Of a stretch of 64,000 bases of DNA, positions 1 through 8,921 are shown one piece after another. The first letter of the stretch is position 1; each line of letters opens with the position of its first letter. The DNA is from Nocardioides jishulii. GTDB taxonomy: Bacteria; Actinomycetota; Actinomycetes; Propionibacteriales; Nocardioidaceae. Both the position numbers and the translations under genes were made by a program. Below the pieces are notes generated by a model. The model saw only the letters and a program-made list of their open reading frames with translations, was not told the origin of the DNA and searched no databases. Location of the stretch: NCBI RefSeq assembly GCF_006007965.1, contig NZ_CP040748.1:806001-870000 (forward strand), read 5' to 3'.

Positions 1-2
1 AC

Positions 3-209
3 ATGGTGACCCACGTCGGCTACATGGTGGCCTCGCTCGGGCTTCCGGTGATCCTGCTCGGCTCGCGCGCCGAGGTCGACGAGGACGGCAACGCAGTCCT
101 CGACGAGGAAGGCAACCCGGTCGCCTCGCCGCCGCCCCACCTGGCGGTGGTCGCCATCTGCGCGGTCGCGATGCTCGTGCTGGTCCTCCGACTCCAGTTC
201 ACGCTGTGA
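3..209 (+). CDS. C-terminal part of an unknown membrane protein (left-edge partial)
   Basis: The frame is open to the left edge, so this is probably the end of a longer gene and the Met at base 3 need not be the start. Two hydrophobic stretches (about residues 5-20 and 47-64) flank a short hydrophilic loop rich in Asp, Glu and Gly, which suggests two membrane helices with an exposed loop. The stop overlaps the GTG start of the next gene (GTGA), so the two are probably co-translated. I do not recognise the family. Confidence 0.5.
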   Translation: MVTHVGYMVASLGLPVILLGSRAEVDEDGNAVLDEEGNPVASPPPHLAVVAICAVAMLVLVLRLQFTL

Positions 210-658
210 GCGCCGCTCCCACGCCGTCCGCTGCCGGGGCCGGACGGGCGAAGCCGCCGGCGCGCCGCCGGGCGATGGGCCAGGTGCTCATCGCCGCGTA
301 CGCCGTCTTCGCCGTCTCTGCCGGCGCCCGGGCCTTCTCGCAGATCGTCACGCAGTTCGAGGTGGCACCGGTCGCCTACCTGCTGTCGGTGCTGGCCGCG
401 CTGGTCTACCTCGTCGCGACGCTCGCGTTCCGCAAGCCGGGGCGTACGTGGTTCCGGGTCGCGCTGGCCGCGTGCCTCTTCGAGCTGGTCGGGGTGCTCG
501 GCGTGGGGTTGTGGACGACCCTCCACCCGGAGCTCTTCGCCGACGCCACTGTGTGGTCGCACTTCGGGTCCGGCTACGGCTACGTCCCGCTGGTGCTGCC
601 GTTCGTCGGGCTCGCGTGGCTCAAGCATGTGGAGCCGGAGACGCGGCCGAGGGCCTGA
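206..658 (+). CDS. Small integral membrane protein, unknown function
   Basis: The 150-residue product has an N-terminal Ala/Pro/Arg-rich cytoplasmic-looking segment (residues 1-25) and then about four hydrophobic helices (roughly 27-45, 55-75, 85-105 and 123-142). The GTG start at 206 overlaps the stop of the preceding gene, which supports both the start and a two-gene operon. A conserved-looking loop with WSHFGSGYGY precedes the last helix. No catalytic motif is visible. Codon use is strongly G/C at third positions, so it is real coding sequence. Function unknown. Confidence 0.7.
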   Translation: MSAAPTPSAAGAGRAKPPARRRAMGQVLIAAYAVFAVSAGARAFSQIVTQFEVAPVAYLLSVLAALVYLVATLAFRKPGRTWFRVALAACLFELVGVLGVGLWTTLHPELFADATVWSHFGSGYGYVPLVLPFVGLAWLKHVEPETRPRA

Positions 659-686
659 CCCGAGTCCCCGATTCGGGCGATGAAAC

Positions 687-702
687 TCGAACGGGTGTTC
701 GA
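687..702. promoter_or_regulatory. LexA-type SOS box upstream of the HNH endonuclease gene
   Basis: TCGAACGGGTGTTCGA is a perfect TCGAAC-N4-GTTCGA palindrome, which matches the known actinobacterial and Gram-positive LexA operator. It ends 35 bases before the preferred ATG of the DUF222/HNH gene, in the position expected for a damage-inducible promoter. Binding by LexA is inferred. Confidence 0.8.
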
Positions 703-737
703 ATAGCGTTGGCGTCACGACCTCGGAGGTGACCGCC

Positions 738-2033
738 ATGAAGCTCAGCGACAGGCATCCGTTGATGACCGTGGTGGGGCTGATGCGCGAGCAGGTGAAG
801 TCGGTGGCCGACGTGAACCCGGTCTTCATGCCGACCGTCGACAAGGTCGACGTGCTGGGTGAGCTCGTGGCGCTGGAGTCGCAGGTGGCTGAGCTGCGGT
901 TGCGGGTCATGGCCTCGGCTGGTGACGTGGCGGCGGAGTCAGGGGATCGCTCTGTGGCTGCGTGGCTCTCGCGGACGCAGCGTCTGCGCCGCAGTGACTG
1001 CGTCGCCGACGGCCGCCTTGCCGAGGCGCTGGACCGGGACCTGCCGGTGTTGGCGACGGCGCTGCGTGAGGCGCGGGTGAACTTGGCGCAGGCGCGCGTG
1101 ATTGCTGCCGCGGTGGGGGAGTTGCCTGACCGCGTCGGGGCCGAGGTGATCGCGAAGGCTGAGGCCGAGCTCGTACGTCTGGCTGCCGACCACGACCCCA
1201 AGGACCTGACGGTGCTGGGCCGGCGAATCCTGCAGATCGTCGACCCGGAACGGTTCGAGGACGAAGAGCGTCGACGCCTCCAGGGCGCGGAGCGGCAGGC
1301 GGCCCTGCGGCAGCGCTTGCGTTTGCGGGCGGTCGGTGACGGGCTCACCCGGATCTCCGGAGTGCTCCCGGACGCGGTGGCGGCGCGGTTGGCGACCTAC
1401 CTGCACGCGTTCACCAACCCGCGGTTGGCCGACGGGGCGGTCCGTGGCTCGGCCGACGACGCGGGAACGGCCGAGGGTGAGGAGCGTGGGTTCGGGCAGG
1501 CGGTGAACCGCCCGCGGCGCCTGGCCGAAGCGTTCGGTCAGCTCCTGGAGACACTCGACCCGAAGCGACTGCCGATCCACGGTGGTGACGCGACGAACGT
1601 GACCGTCACGATCTCCCTGGACGCGCTTCGCGACGGTCTTGGAGTCGCGACGCTGGACAACGGCGTGCCCGGTGACGGGTTCGAGGCGATCACGGCTGCC
1701 CACGCGCGGCGTCTGGCGTGCAACGCCCGGATCATCCCAGCCGTCCTGGGCTCCGACTCCGAGGTGCTCGACCTGGGGCGGGCCTCCCGGCTCTTCACCA
1801 AGGCCCAGCGCCGAGCGCTGATCCTGCGCGACAGGACCTGTCGTGCGGAAGGGTGCGACATCCCCGGGACCTGGTCTGAGGCCCACCACCTCAGGCCATG
1901 GCAGGGTGGCGGAGAAACGGATCTCCACAACGCGGTGCTGCTCTGCAGCCACCATCACCACCGCGTGCATGATCCCGGCTACGACCACCGGCGGCTTCCC
2001 AGGGGCGACCTACGGTTCCACCGCAGGCGGTGA
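738..2033 (+). CDS. DUF222 / 13E12-repeat-family HNH endonuclease
   Basis: The 431-residue product has an N-terminal helical DUF222 region (about 1-330) and a C-terminal HNH nuclease fold. The HNH signature is visible as Cys368/Cys373, the His383-His384 pair, then His397-Asn398 and Cys403 followed by a histidine run. A GTG in the same frame at 729 overlaps the GGAGG at 725-729, whereas the ATG at 738 sits 8 bases after it, so I start at 738. Such genes are multicopy in actinobacterial genomes, and the family is called the 13E12 repeat in mycobacteria. The perfect SOS box upstream suggests DNA-damage induction. The substrate of the nuclease is unknown. Confidence 0.88.
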   Translation: MKLSDRHPLMTVVGLMREQVKSVADVNPVFMPTVDKVDVLGELVALESQVAELRLRVMASAGDVAAESGDRSVAAWLSRTQRLRRSDCVADGRLAEALDRDLPVLATALREARVNLAQARVIAAAVGELPDRVGAEVIAKAEAELVRLAADHDPKDLTVLGRRILQIVDPERFEDEERRRLQGAERQAALRQRLRLRAVGDGLTRISGVLPDAVAARLATYLHAFTNPRLADGAVRGSADDAGTAEGEERGFGQAVNRPRRLAEAFGQLLETLDPKRLPIHGGDATNVTVTISLDALRDGLGVATLDNGVPGDGFEAITAAHARRLACNARIIPAVLGSDSEVLDLGRASRLFTKAQRRALILRDRTCRAEGCDIPGTWSEAHHLRPWQGGGETDLHNAVLLCSHHHHRVHDPGYDHRRLPRGDLRFHRRR

Positions 2034-2056
2034 GACACGTGCGCAAGCCCGGGTGC

Positions 2057-2590
2057 TCACTGCCCCGTACGCCCGTCGAGGCACTCGCGCAGCAGGTCGA
2101 CGTGGCCCATGTGCCGGGCGTACTCCTCGACCATGTGCACGGCCAGGTCGCGGGCGGTGACCCCGCCGCCGCCGGTGTCGAACTCGTCGCCGAGCCGCGA
2201 CTCCTCGAGCCCTTCCCAGAGGGTCCGGGCGTGGTCGACCTCGCGGCGCCACGTCGCCCAAGCAGCCTCGACCGCCTCGTCGGTGGGGCTCACGTCGGCG
2301 AAGCCACCGTCGCCGTCCTCGTAGAGGCGCGGGGTCGTCGGGGCGCCGCCCAGCACGCAGCGGAACCAGCGGTGCTCGACCCGGGCGAGGTGCTGCACCA
2401 TGCCCAGGAGGGAGAGGTCGCTCGGCGGGACCGCGCGGGTCGCCATCTGGGCCGCGTCCAACCCTTCACACTTCATCTCCAGCGTCATCCGGTAGGCCTC
2501 GAGGTACTGGCCGAGGGTCGCCTTCTCGCCGTGGGCCGGCGGGAGCTGTTCGCGGGGGTCGGTCGCAGGGTCGGTCCACATGTCACTCAT
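2057..2590 (-). CDS. DinB family protein (DUF664), copy 1
   Basis: The 177-residue four-helix-bundle protein belongs to the DinB/DUF664 group, which includes metal-dependent thiol transferases of the mycothiol or bacillithiol type. Likely metal-ligand histidines lie in the GMVQHLARVEHRW segment and in the C-terminal HMVEEYARHMGH segment. I start at the ATG at 2590 (MSDMW), which aligns with the start of the neighbouring paralogue; an in-frame upstream start adds 12 unconvincing residues. The last third is nearly identical to the adjacent copy even at DNA level, which indicates recent tandem duplication or gene conversion. The substrate is unknown. Confidence 0.85.
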   Translation of the reverse strand: MSDMWTDPATDPREQLPPAHGEKATLGQYLEAYRMTLEMKCEGLDAAQMATRAVPPSDLSLLGMVQHLARVEHRWFRCVLGGAPTTPRLYEDGDGGFADVSPTDEAVEAAWATWRREVDHARTLWEGLEESRLGDEFDTGGGGVTARDLAVHMVEEYARHMGHVDLLRECLDGRTGQ

Positions 2591-2671
2591 GGGCACCACC
2601 CGACCACGGTCAGGCTGGCGGCGCAACGGTGTTGCCGCGGCAATGCCCCGGGCAACGGTCCGGTCGGCGCG

Positions 2672-3208
2672 TCACCGCCCCGTACGTCCGTCGAGGCACT
2701 CGCGCAGCAGGTCGACGTGGCCCATGTGGCGGGCGTACTCCTCGACCATGTGCACCGCCATGTCCCGCACGCTGACCGTCCCGCCCTGACCATCGGGCAA
2801 GCCGACGATGAGCTCGGCCTCCGGCCAGTCGTCCCAGACGCGGCGCGCGTGCTCGACCTCGGTGCGCCAGGTGAGCCAGGCGGCGTCCACCCCCTCCTCG
2901 GTCGGCGAGATGTCGCTGAAGCCGCCGGTGCCGTCCTCGTAGAGACGCTGGCCTCCCGCGTCGCCGCCGAGGGTCAGCCTGAACCAGCGGTGCTCCACGC
3001 GTGCCATGTGCTGCACCATCCCGAGCAGCGAGAGGTCCGAGGGCGGCACGGACCGTGTCCCCATCTGCTCCGGCGTCAGGTCCTCGCACTTGAGCCGCAA
3101 CGTCAACCGGTGGTGCTCGAGGGAGGTGGTGAGCGTCCCCTTCTCCCCGACGCCGAACGAGAGCTGCGTGCGGGGGTCGTCGTGGGGGAGGAGCCACATC
3201 TCGGTCAT
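2672..3208 (-). CDS. DinB family protein (DUF664), copy 2
   Basis: The 178-residue product is a paralogue of the gene just downstream on the same strand. It shares the GMVQHMARVEHRWF motif, the YEDGTGGFSD loop and an almost identical C-terminus ending HVDLLRECLDG, so the putative metal ligands are kept. I start at the ATG at 3208 (MTEMW) rather than the longer in-frame start at 3250, by alignment with copy 1. The two copies differ most around residues 120-140, where this one has a Gln-Gly-Gly-rich loop. The family suggests a damage-related or thiol-transfer enzyme, but nothing here fixes the reaction. Confidence 0.85.
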   Translation of the reverse strand: MTEMWLLPHDDPRTQLSFGVGEKGTLTTSLEHHRLTLRLKCEDLTPEQMGTRSVPPSDLSLLGMVQHMARVEHRWFRLTLGGDAGGQRLYEDGTGGFSDISPTEEGVDAAWLTWRTEVEHARRVWDDWPEAELIVGLPDGQGGTVSVRDMAVHMVEEYARHMGHVDLLRECLDGRTGR

Positions 3209-3326
3209 GCCGCCAGCGCACCACACCCGCTGCGCGCCGACAAGGGGCACGAGGGCCGAACGGCGGGAGCCGGGAACGGGTGTGACGCGATCGAGTTGGC
3301 GACGTGGGCGAGACGGTGCGTACGAT

Positions 3327-3537
3327 GGGCACAGGCGTCTGAGCCGTCATCAGCGGCGAGCCTTTCGGAAGAACAGGTCTCCCACGCCGGGGAGTGCCCC
3401 ACTAGAACCGGACGGGTCCGGCCCGACACAGCCGACGAACGAGTGGTCCCGCGCCCAGCGGGGCAATCGAGGTGGTACCGCGGCATCCGTCGTCCTCGTG
3501 TGAGATCCCCACGACCCGACGTACGCAGGAGCCCCTC
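3327..3537 (+). ncRNA. T-box leader (isoleucine) of ileS
   Basis: The leader holds the hallmark T-box sequence AGGTGGTACCGCGG at 3470-3483, which pairs with the uncharged tRNA acceptor end. An ATC at 3349-3351, just before AGCGGCGAGCC and AGAAC, is the likely isoleucine specifier. The TCCT at 3493-3496 can pair with the AGGA of the ileS ribosome-binding site (3527-3530), and no U-tract terminator is seen, so this looks like the translational type known for actinobacterial ileS. A weak promoter (TTGGCG at 3296, TACGAT at 3321, spacer 19) lies just upstream. Boundaries are approximate. Confidence 0.88.
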
Positions 3538-6500
3538 ATGGCCTACCCCAAGGTCTCGCACACCGGCCAGAACGACGTCCCCTCGAGCCCGCGCTTTCCC
3601 GCGATCGAGGAGTCGGTGCTGGCCTACTGGAAGGCGGACGGCACCTTCGAGGCGTCCCTGGCGCAGCGCGACGGCGGCCCCCACGGGGAGGACGAGTTCG
3701 TCTTCTACGACGGCCCGCCCTTCGCCAACGGCCTGCCGCACTACGGCCACCTGCTCACCGGCTACGTGAAGGACATCGTCCCGCGCTACCAGACGATGCG
3801 CGGCAAGCGCGTCGAGCGCCGCTTCGGCTGGGACACCCACGGCCTGCCTGCCGAGCTCGAGGCCATGCGTCAGGGCGGCATCAAGACCACCGACGAGATC
3901 GTCGAGATGGGCATCGACAAGTTCAACGACGCCTGCCGCGCCTCGGTGCTGAAGTACGCCGACGAGTGGCAGACCTACGTCACCCGCCAGGCCCGCTGGG
4001 TCGACTTCGACAACGACTACAAGACCATGAACCCCGAGTTCATGGAGTCGGTCATCTGGGCCTTCAAGCAGCTGCACGAGAAGGGCTGGATCTACGAGGG
4101 CTTCCGCGTCCTGCCCTACTGCTGGAAGGACGAGACGCCGCTCTCCAACCACGAGCTGCGCATGGACGACGACGTCTACAAGATGCGCCAGGACCCGGCG
4201 GTCACGGTCGGCTTCACGCTGACCGACCGCGGCGACGACCCCGTGCTCGACGGCGCGAAGATCCTCGTCTGGACCACCACGCCGTGGACGCTGCCCTCCA
4301 ACCTCGCGGTGATGGTCGGCTCGGAGATCGACTACGTGGTCGTCGAGGCACCGGTGCCGGGCACCGAGGAGAAGGCGCGCTACGTGCTCGCCGAGGCCCT
4401 GCTCGGCAAGTACGCCCGCGAGCTGGCTGACGCCGACGCCGCTGAGGGGGAAAGCGGCTTCACCGTGCTGGCGACCTACAAGGGTGCCGACCTCGTGGGC
4501 CGCACCTACACGCCGCCCTTCTCCTACTACCTGGGCCACGAGAACGCCTTCCGCGTGGTCGCCGCCGACGACGCGGTGACCACCACCGACGGAACCGGAG
4601 TCGTGCACACCGCCGGCGCCTTCGGTGAGGTCGACAAGGAGGTCACCGACCGCGAGGGCATCGAGGCCGTCATGCCGGTCGGCAAGGACGGCACCTTCAC
4701 CCACCCGGTCGACGAGTACGCCGGGATGCTGGTCTTCGACGCCAACCCGCACGTCATCGACCACCTCAAGGCCGCCACCCGGGGCGAGTCCGAGCGTGGT
4801 GCGGTCACGCCCGGCACGGTCCTGCTGCGTCGTGAGTCCTACGAGCACTCCTACCCGCACTGCTGGCGCTGCCGCGAGCCCTTGATCTACAAGGGCGTCT
4901 CGTCGTGGTTCGTCGAGGTGACCGCCTTCAAGGACCAGATGCTCGCCAACAACGAGCTCATCAACTGGGTGCCCGACCACATCAAGCACGGCCAGTTCGG
5001 CAAGTGGCTGGAGAACGCCCGCGACTGGTCGATCACCCGCAACCGCTTCTGGGGCTCCCCGGTGCCGGTGTGGAAGTCGGACAACCCGGAGTACCCGCGC
5101 CTCGACGTCTACGGCTCCTTCGCCGAGATCGAGCGCGACTTCGGCCGGTTGCCGCTGAACGCCGACGGCGAGCCCGACCTGCACCGCCCCTGGGTCGACG
5201 ACCTGACCCGGCCCAACCCGGACGACCCGACCGGCAAGAGCACCATGCGCCGCGTCACCGACGTGCTCGACGTCTGGTTCGACTCGGGTTCGATGTCGTT
5301 CGCCCAGAACCACTACCCGTTCGAGAACGCGGACTGGTTCGACGGCACCGCCGACAAGAAGGGCCACTTCCCGGGCGACTTCATCGTCGAGTACATCGGC
5401 CAGACCCGCGGCTGGTTCTACACGCTGCACATCCTGGCCACCGGCATCTTCGGCAAGCCCGCCTTCAAGAACTGCATCAGCCACGGCATCGTGCTCGGCT
5501 CCGACGGCCAGAAGATGAGCAAGTCGCTGCGCAACTACCCCGACGTCTCGGAGGTCTTCGACCGCGACGGCGCCGACGCGATGCGCTGGTTCCTGATGTC
5601 GAGCCCGATCCTGCGCGGCGGCAACCTGGTCGTCACCGAGGGCGGCATCCGCGACTCGGTGCGCCAGGTGCTGATCCCGCTGTGGAACACCTGGTACTTC
5701 TTCCAGATGTACGCCAACGCGGCTGGCTACGAGGCGAAGAAGCGGTCGGACGCGGAGCAGTCCACGCACCCGATGGACCGCTACCTGCTCGCCAAGACGG
5801 CGGAGTTCGTCGCGACCTCGACCGCGCAGCACGACGCGTACGACATCGCGGGCGCCTGCGAGTCGATGCGCACCTTCCTCGACGTGCTGACGAACTGGTA
5901 CGTCCGTCGCTCGCGCGAGCGCTTCTGGGCCCAGGGCGTCACCGACGGCGACGTGGCGCCCGAGACCGCGGACGCGTTCGACACGCTCTACACGGTGCTG
6001 GAGACGGTGCTGCGCGTGGCCGCGCCGCTGCTGCCGCTGGTCAGCGAGGAGATCTGGCGCGGCCTGACCGGTGGCCGTTCGGTGCACCTCACCGACTGGC
6101 CCACGCCCGAGGAGCTGCCGCAGGACCACGCGCTGGTGGCCCAGATGGACCTCGTCCGCGACATCTGCTCGGCCGGCTCGGCGCTCCGCAAGGGTGCCAA
6201 CCTCCGCAACCGCCTGCCGCTCAGCGGCCTGACCGTGGTCGCCGAGGGCGCCTCCGTCACCGGGTTCGAGGACCTCGTCGCCGACGAGCTCAACCTCAAG
6301 TCCGTGCGCGTCGTGGCGCCCGGGTCACCGGAGGCAGCGGCGTACGCCGTGGAGCAGAAGCTCACCGTCAACGCGCGCGCCGCTGGGCCGCGCCTGGGCA
6401 AGGACGTCCAGCTCGCGATCAAGGGCTCCAAGACCGGCGACTGGTCGGTCGGTGCCGACGGCACCGTGACCTCGGGCGGGCTCGCGCTCGTCGAGGGTGA

Positions 6501-6858
6501 GTACACCCTGGAGACCGTGGCCGGCGCCGGCGACGGCAGCACCGTGACGGGGATGCTCCCGGGCGGCGGCTTCGTGGTGCTCGACACCGTGGTGACGCCC
6601 GAGCTTGCGGCCGAGGGCATCGCCCGCGACGTGGTCCGTGCCGTGCAGCAGGCCCGCAAGGACGCGGGGCTCCAGGTCTCCGACCGGATCGCGCTCACGC
6701 TCGACGGCGACGACGCGGTGCGCGAGGCCGTCACCACCCACGAGGCGCTGATCGCCGGCGAGGTGCAGGCCACCTCGTACGCGGTGGACACCGTCGTGGC
6801 CGACGCGGTCGCCGTGGGCGACGGCAACGAGGCGCGCTTCACGCTGTCCAAGGCCTGA
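3538..6858 (+). CDS. ileS: Isoleucyl-tRNA synthetase
   Basis: The 1106-residue class I synthetase charges tRNA-Ile in the cytoplasm. The HIGH-type motif is HYGH at residues 68-71 in the context [14 protein letters not shown], and the KMSKS loop is at 659-663. Editing-domain (CP1) sequence lies between them, including the TPWTLPSN region, and an anticodon-binding domain follows. A CWRC pair near residue 443 may bind zinc. The long form and HYGH signature resemble the eukaryote-like IleRS2 class, which is often mupirocin-tolerant; that is family knowledge, not shown here. The ATG at 3538 follows AGGAG, whereas an earlier in-frame GTG lies inside the T-box and is rejected. The gene is regulated by the T-box. 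Confidence 0.97.
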   Translation: MAYPKVSHTGQNDVPSSPRFPAIEESVLAYWKADGTFEASLAQRDGGPHGEDEFVFYDGPPFANGLPHYGHLLTGYVKDIVPRYQTMRGKRVERRFGWDTHGLPAELEAMRQGGIKTTDEIVEMGIDKFNDACRASVLKYADEWQTYVTRQARWVDFDNDYKTMNPEFMESVIWAFKQLHEKGWIYEGFRVLPYCWKDETPLSNHELRMDDDVYKMRQDPAVTVGFTLTDRGDDPVLDGAKILVWTTTPWTLPSNLAVMVGSEIDYVVVEAPVPGTEEKARYVLAEALLGKYARELADADAAEGESGFTVLATYKGADLVGRTYTPPFSYYLGHENAFRVVAADDAVTTTDGTGVVHTAGAFGEVDKEVTDREGIEAVMPVGKDGTFTHPVDEYAGMLVFDANPHVIDHLKAATRGESERGAVTPGTVLLRRESYEHSYPHCWRCREPLIYKGVSSWFVEVTAFKDQMLANNELINWVPDHIKHGQFGKWLENARDWSITRNRFWGSPVPVWKSDNPEYPRLDVYGSFAEIERDFGRLPLNADGEPDLHRPWVDDLTRPNPDDPTGKSTMRRVTDVLDVWFDSGSMSFAQNHYPFENADWFDGTADKKGHFPGDFIVEYIGQTRGWFYTLHILATGIFGKPAFKNCISHGIVLGSDGQKMSKSLRNYPDVSEVFDRDGADAMRWFLMSSPILRGGNLVVTEGGIRDSVRQVLIPLWNTWYFFQMYANAAGYEAKKRSDAEQSTHPMDRYLLAKTAEFVATSTAQHDAYDIAGACESMRTFLDVLTNWYVRRSRERFWAQGVTDGDVAPETADAFDTLYTVLETVLRVAAPLLPLVSEEIWRGLTGGRSVHLTDWPTPEELPQDHALVAQMDLVRDICSAGSALRKGANLRNRLPLSGLTVVAEGASVTGFEDLVADELNLKSVRVVAPGSPEAAAYAVEQKLTVNARAAGPRLGKDVQLAIKGSKTGDWSVGADGTVTSGGLALVEGEYTLETVAGAGDGSTVTGMLPGGGFVVLDTVVTPELAAEGIARDVVRAVQQARKDAGLQVSDRIALTLDGDDAVREAVTTHEALIAGEVQATSYAVDTVVADAVAVGDGNEARFTLSKA

Positions 6859-6861
6859 GAG

Positions 6862-8205
6862 GTGCTGGCCGCCGACTCCGGTGACCTCGACCGCCTGGCC
6901 GACGCCCTGCGCGTCGACCAGGTGGTCGTCGACCGTGCGATGGGGTCGGGGGAGGCGCAGGAGTCCCACGACCGGCTGGTCGAGCTGGTGCGAGAGGTGC
7001 CCTTCCCGGTCTACGTCGCGCTGGTGGAGATGCCCGACGGCGTCGCCGGGAGCCGTGGTGGCGCGGCCAACGAGGCGTTGGCCACGCTGCTGCACCGCCG
7101 CATCGGCGGCGAGGGGCTGTACGTGGTGCACAGCGACCAGGGCGGTCCCAGCGTCACTGCCTTCGGGCTGGGTGTCTCGTCCTCGCGCGTCTACCTCTCA
7201 GACGCCGCCAACCGGGACCTGCTCCGGGACGCTGCGGGTGACGACGCCTGGGTCCCTGCGGTCGTCCTGGCCGAGGGCACGGTGCGCGCCGCGGCAGAGC
7301 TGGTCGAGGTGGCAGGCCGCGACGACGTGGTCGGTCAGGACCCGCCCACGCTGGAACCCTCCGACGTGGAGGAGCTCGCCGAGCGTGCCGTGGCTCTGGA
7401 CGAGCGGGCGAGGTGGCGACCGGGCGCTCCGGTCACGTCCGCGACCACGACCGGGCCCTCCGTCCTCGCACCCACCGTCGTGGGGGTGCTCGCGGGCGCG
7501 GCGGTCGCGTTGTTCCTGGGACAGACGCTGCGCGGGTGGCCCGGCGCGAGTGCCGGACGCAGCTCCGGTCGCACCTCGGGTCGCACCGCCTCGGCGCGCC
7601 GCCGCGAGAAGGGGAGGCCCGCACGACGCCCAGTCGCACGAGTCACCCCACGAGGCACCCCACGAGCCGCCCCACGTGTCGACCTCCGTGTCGAGGCCGC
7701 GGCTGCCGAGACTGCCCTGGGGGCGTTCGTACGCCGCCTCGAGCGCGCTGCGGGCGACACGTCGTTGGACCCCGAGCTCCACGCCAGTGCCCTGACCGCC
7801 CGCGAGGCAGCCGAGCGCTACGTCGGCTCGCGTGCGGAGCTCGACGTCGTCGGGCTCCGGGTCCTGGTGCATGCCGGCGAACGCGACCTGACCCGGGCCC
7901 GTGGCCGCCGCCGGGAGGTCTACCGCGCCTGCTTCTTCCAGCCCCGCCACGGCGAGGCGACGTCGGCCGCCGGTTGGCAGCTGGGCCAGGCGGAGGTGCG
8001 GGTGCCGTGCTGCCGTCGGTGTGCCGCCGACGTGGCCGACGGCCATGAGCCCGAGACGCTGACGGTCTCCCGGTGGGGACGTCGTGTCCCGTACTACACG
8101 CGTGACGACGTCTGGGCGCGGACCGGCTTCGGCGCCCTCACCGACACGCTGGCCCGCGACGTGCTGATGGCCCGCGACGTGCTGGCGGATGGAGGCCGGT
8201 CGTGA
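6862..8205 (+). CDS. Unknown membrane-anchored protein with C-terminal CX5H-CX2C domain (trio gene 1)
   Basis: The 447-residue protein has four parts: an N-terminal alpha/beta domain (1-190) that may resemble TPM-type domains, one transmembrane helix (about 201-222), a basic Arg/Ser/Pro-rich linker (225-270), and a C-terminal domain. The last carries Cys357-X5-His363 and then Cys383/384 and Cys387, followed by YYTRDDVWARTGFGAL. The Cys/His spacing suggests a zinc site. Gene 3 of the trio has the same architecture. GTG start three bases after the ileS stop; the stop overlaps gene 2 (GTGA). No family name can be given with confidence. Confidence 0.7.
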   Translation: MLAADSGDLDRLADALRVDQVVVDRAMGSGEAQESHDRLVELVREVPFPVYVALVEMPDGVAGSRGGAANEALATLLHRRIGGEGLYVVHSDQGGPSVTAFGLGVSSSRVYLSDAANRDLLRDAAGDDAWVPAVVLAEGTVRAAAELVEVAGRDDVVGQDPPTLEPSDVEELAERAVALDERARWRPGAPVTSATTTGPSVLAPTVVGVLAGAAVALFLGQTLRGWPGASAGRSSGRTSGRTASARRREKGRPARRPVARVTPRGTPRAAPRVDLRVEAAAAETALGAFVRRLERAAGDTSLDPELHASALTAREAAERYVGSRAELDVVGLRVLVHAGERDLTRARGRRREVYRACFFQPRHGEATSAAGWQLGQAEVRVPCCRRCAADVADGHEPETLTVSRWGRRVPYYTRDDVWARTGFGALTDTLARDVLMARDVLADGGRS

Positions 8206-8921
8206 GCGGGTCGGTCGTGCAGCGGCGCGGGTGGTGGATCGGGAGCGCGGCCGGTGTGGTCGTCGCCGTCGGCGTCGTCGCGGGCTCGTACGTCCAGCAG
8301 CAGGCCGAGGCGGACCCGTACGCCACGTCCGGGGGCCTGCACCGGACCACGACCCGCGACGTCCCCCCGCCGGTCGACACCGTCCGCGCCCTGCTGGAGC
8401 AGGACAGTCCGTTGGCGGTGCACCCCGACCTGGTCGACACCGTGGATCCCGAGGCGCTGCGTCAGGCGCGCGAGGTGCTCGAGGAGGCCGGCCAGTCACC
8501 CGTACGCCGGGTGGCCTACGTGCCGTGGGACACCAGCGTGCACTCCGGCTTCACGCCCTCGGGTGCGATGGCGCAGTGGATGGACGGGGTCGGCGAGGAC
8601 GGCCACTACGTGATGGTCTTCCAGGGCGGCTCGTTCCTCACCGGGGCCATCGGCCTCGACGACCAGTACCTCAGGTCCGGTGCCGAAGGGCAGCCCGGTC
8701 CGGCCCTGCTGCGCGTGGCCACGGAGGTGGCGCAGTGGCCCGCGGCGTCCCGTGACGGAGCCAGCGACGCCGACGAGGCCGGCGATGACGGGGAGCTGCC
8801 GCTCCTGGGCGAGCTGGCCCTCGGGACGCTGGCCGGGGGCGTGCTGGCGACGCTCACGGTGCTGCCGGCGTTCTGGGGCGTGAGGAGCAGGCGCAAGCAC
8901 CGACGGACGAGGGAGGGATGA
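8202..8921 (+). CDS. Unknown bitopic membrane protein (trio gene 2)
   Basis: The 239-residue protein has a helix near the N-terminus (about 12-28), an extracytoplasmic-looking domain (35-185), a second helix (about 203-225) and a basic C-terminal tail. The domain follows the pattern seen in the N-terminal domains of its neighbours: a helix, a strand (RVAYVPWD), a helix containing a Trp, then a GHYVMVFQGG strand-turn and GAIGLDD. This suggests that all three genes encode variants of one fold. It lacks the Cys/His tail. GTG start overlaps gene 1, and the stop overlaps the ATG of gene 3. Function unknown. Confidence 0.65.
   Translation: MSGSVVQRRGWWIGSAAGVVVAVGVVAGSYVQQQAEADPYATSGGLHRTTTRDVPPPVDTVRALLEQDSPLAVHPDLVDTVDPEALRQAREVLEEAGQSPVRRVAYVPWDTSVHSGFTPSGAMAQWMDGVGEDGHYVMVFQGGSFLTGAIGLDDQYLRSGAEGQPGPALLRVATEVAQWPAASRDGASDADEAGDDGELPLLGELALGTLAGGVLATLTVLPAFWGVRSRRKHRRTREG

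Noticed and set aside
3205..6129. Very long open frame (974 codons) on the minus strand across ileS
   Set aside because: Antisense shadow of ileS typical of high-GC DNA; composition of Val/Arg/His/Asp repeats and no recognisable protein features.
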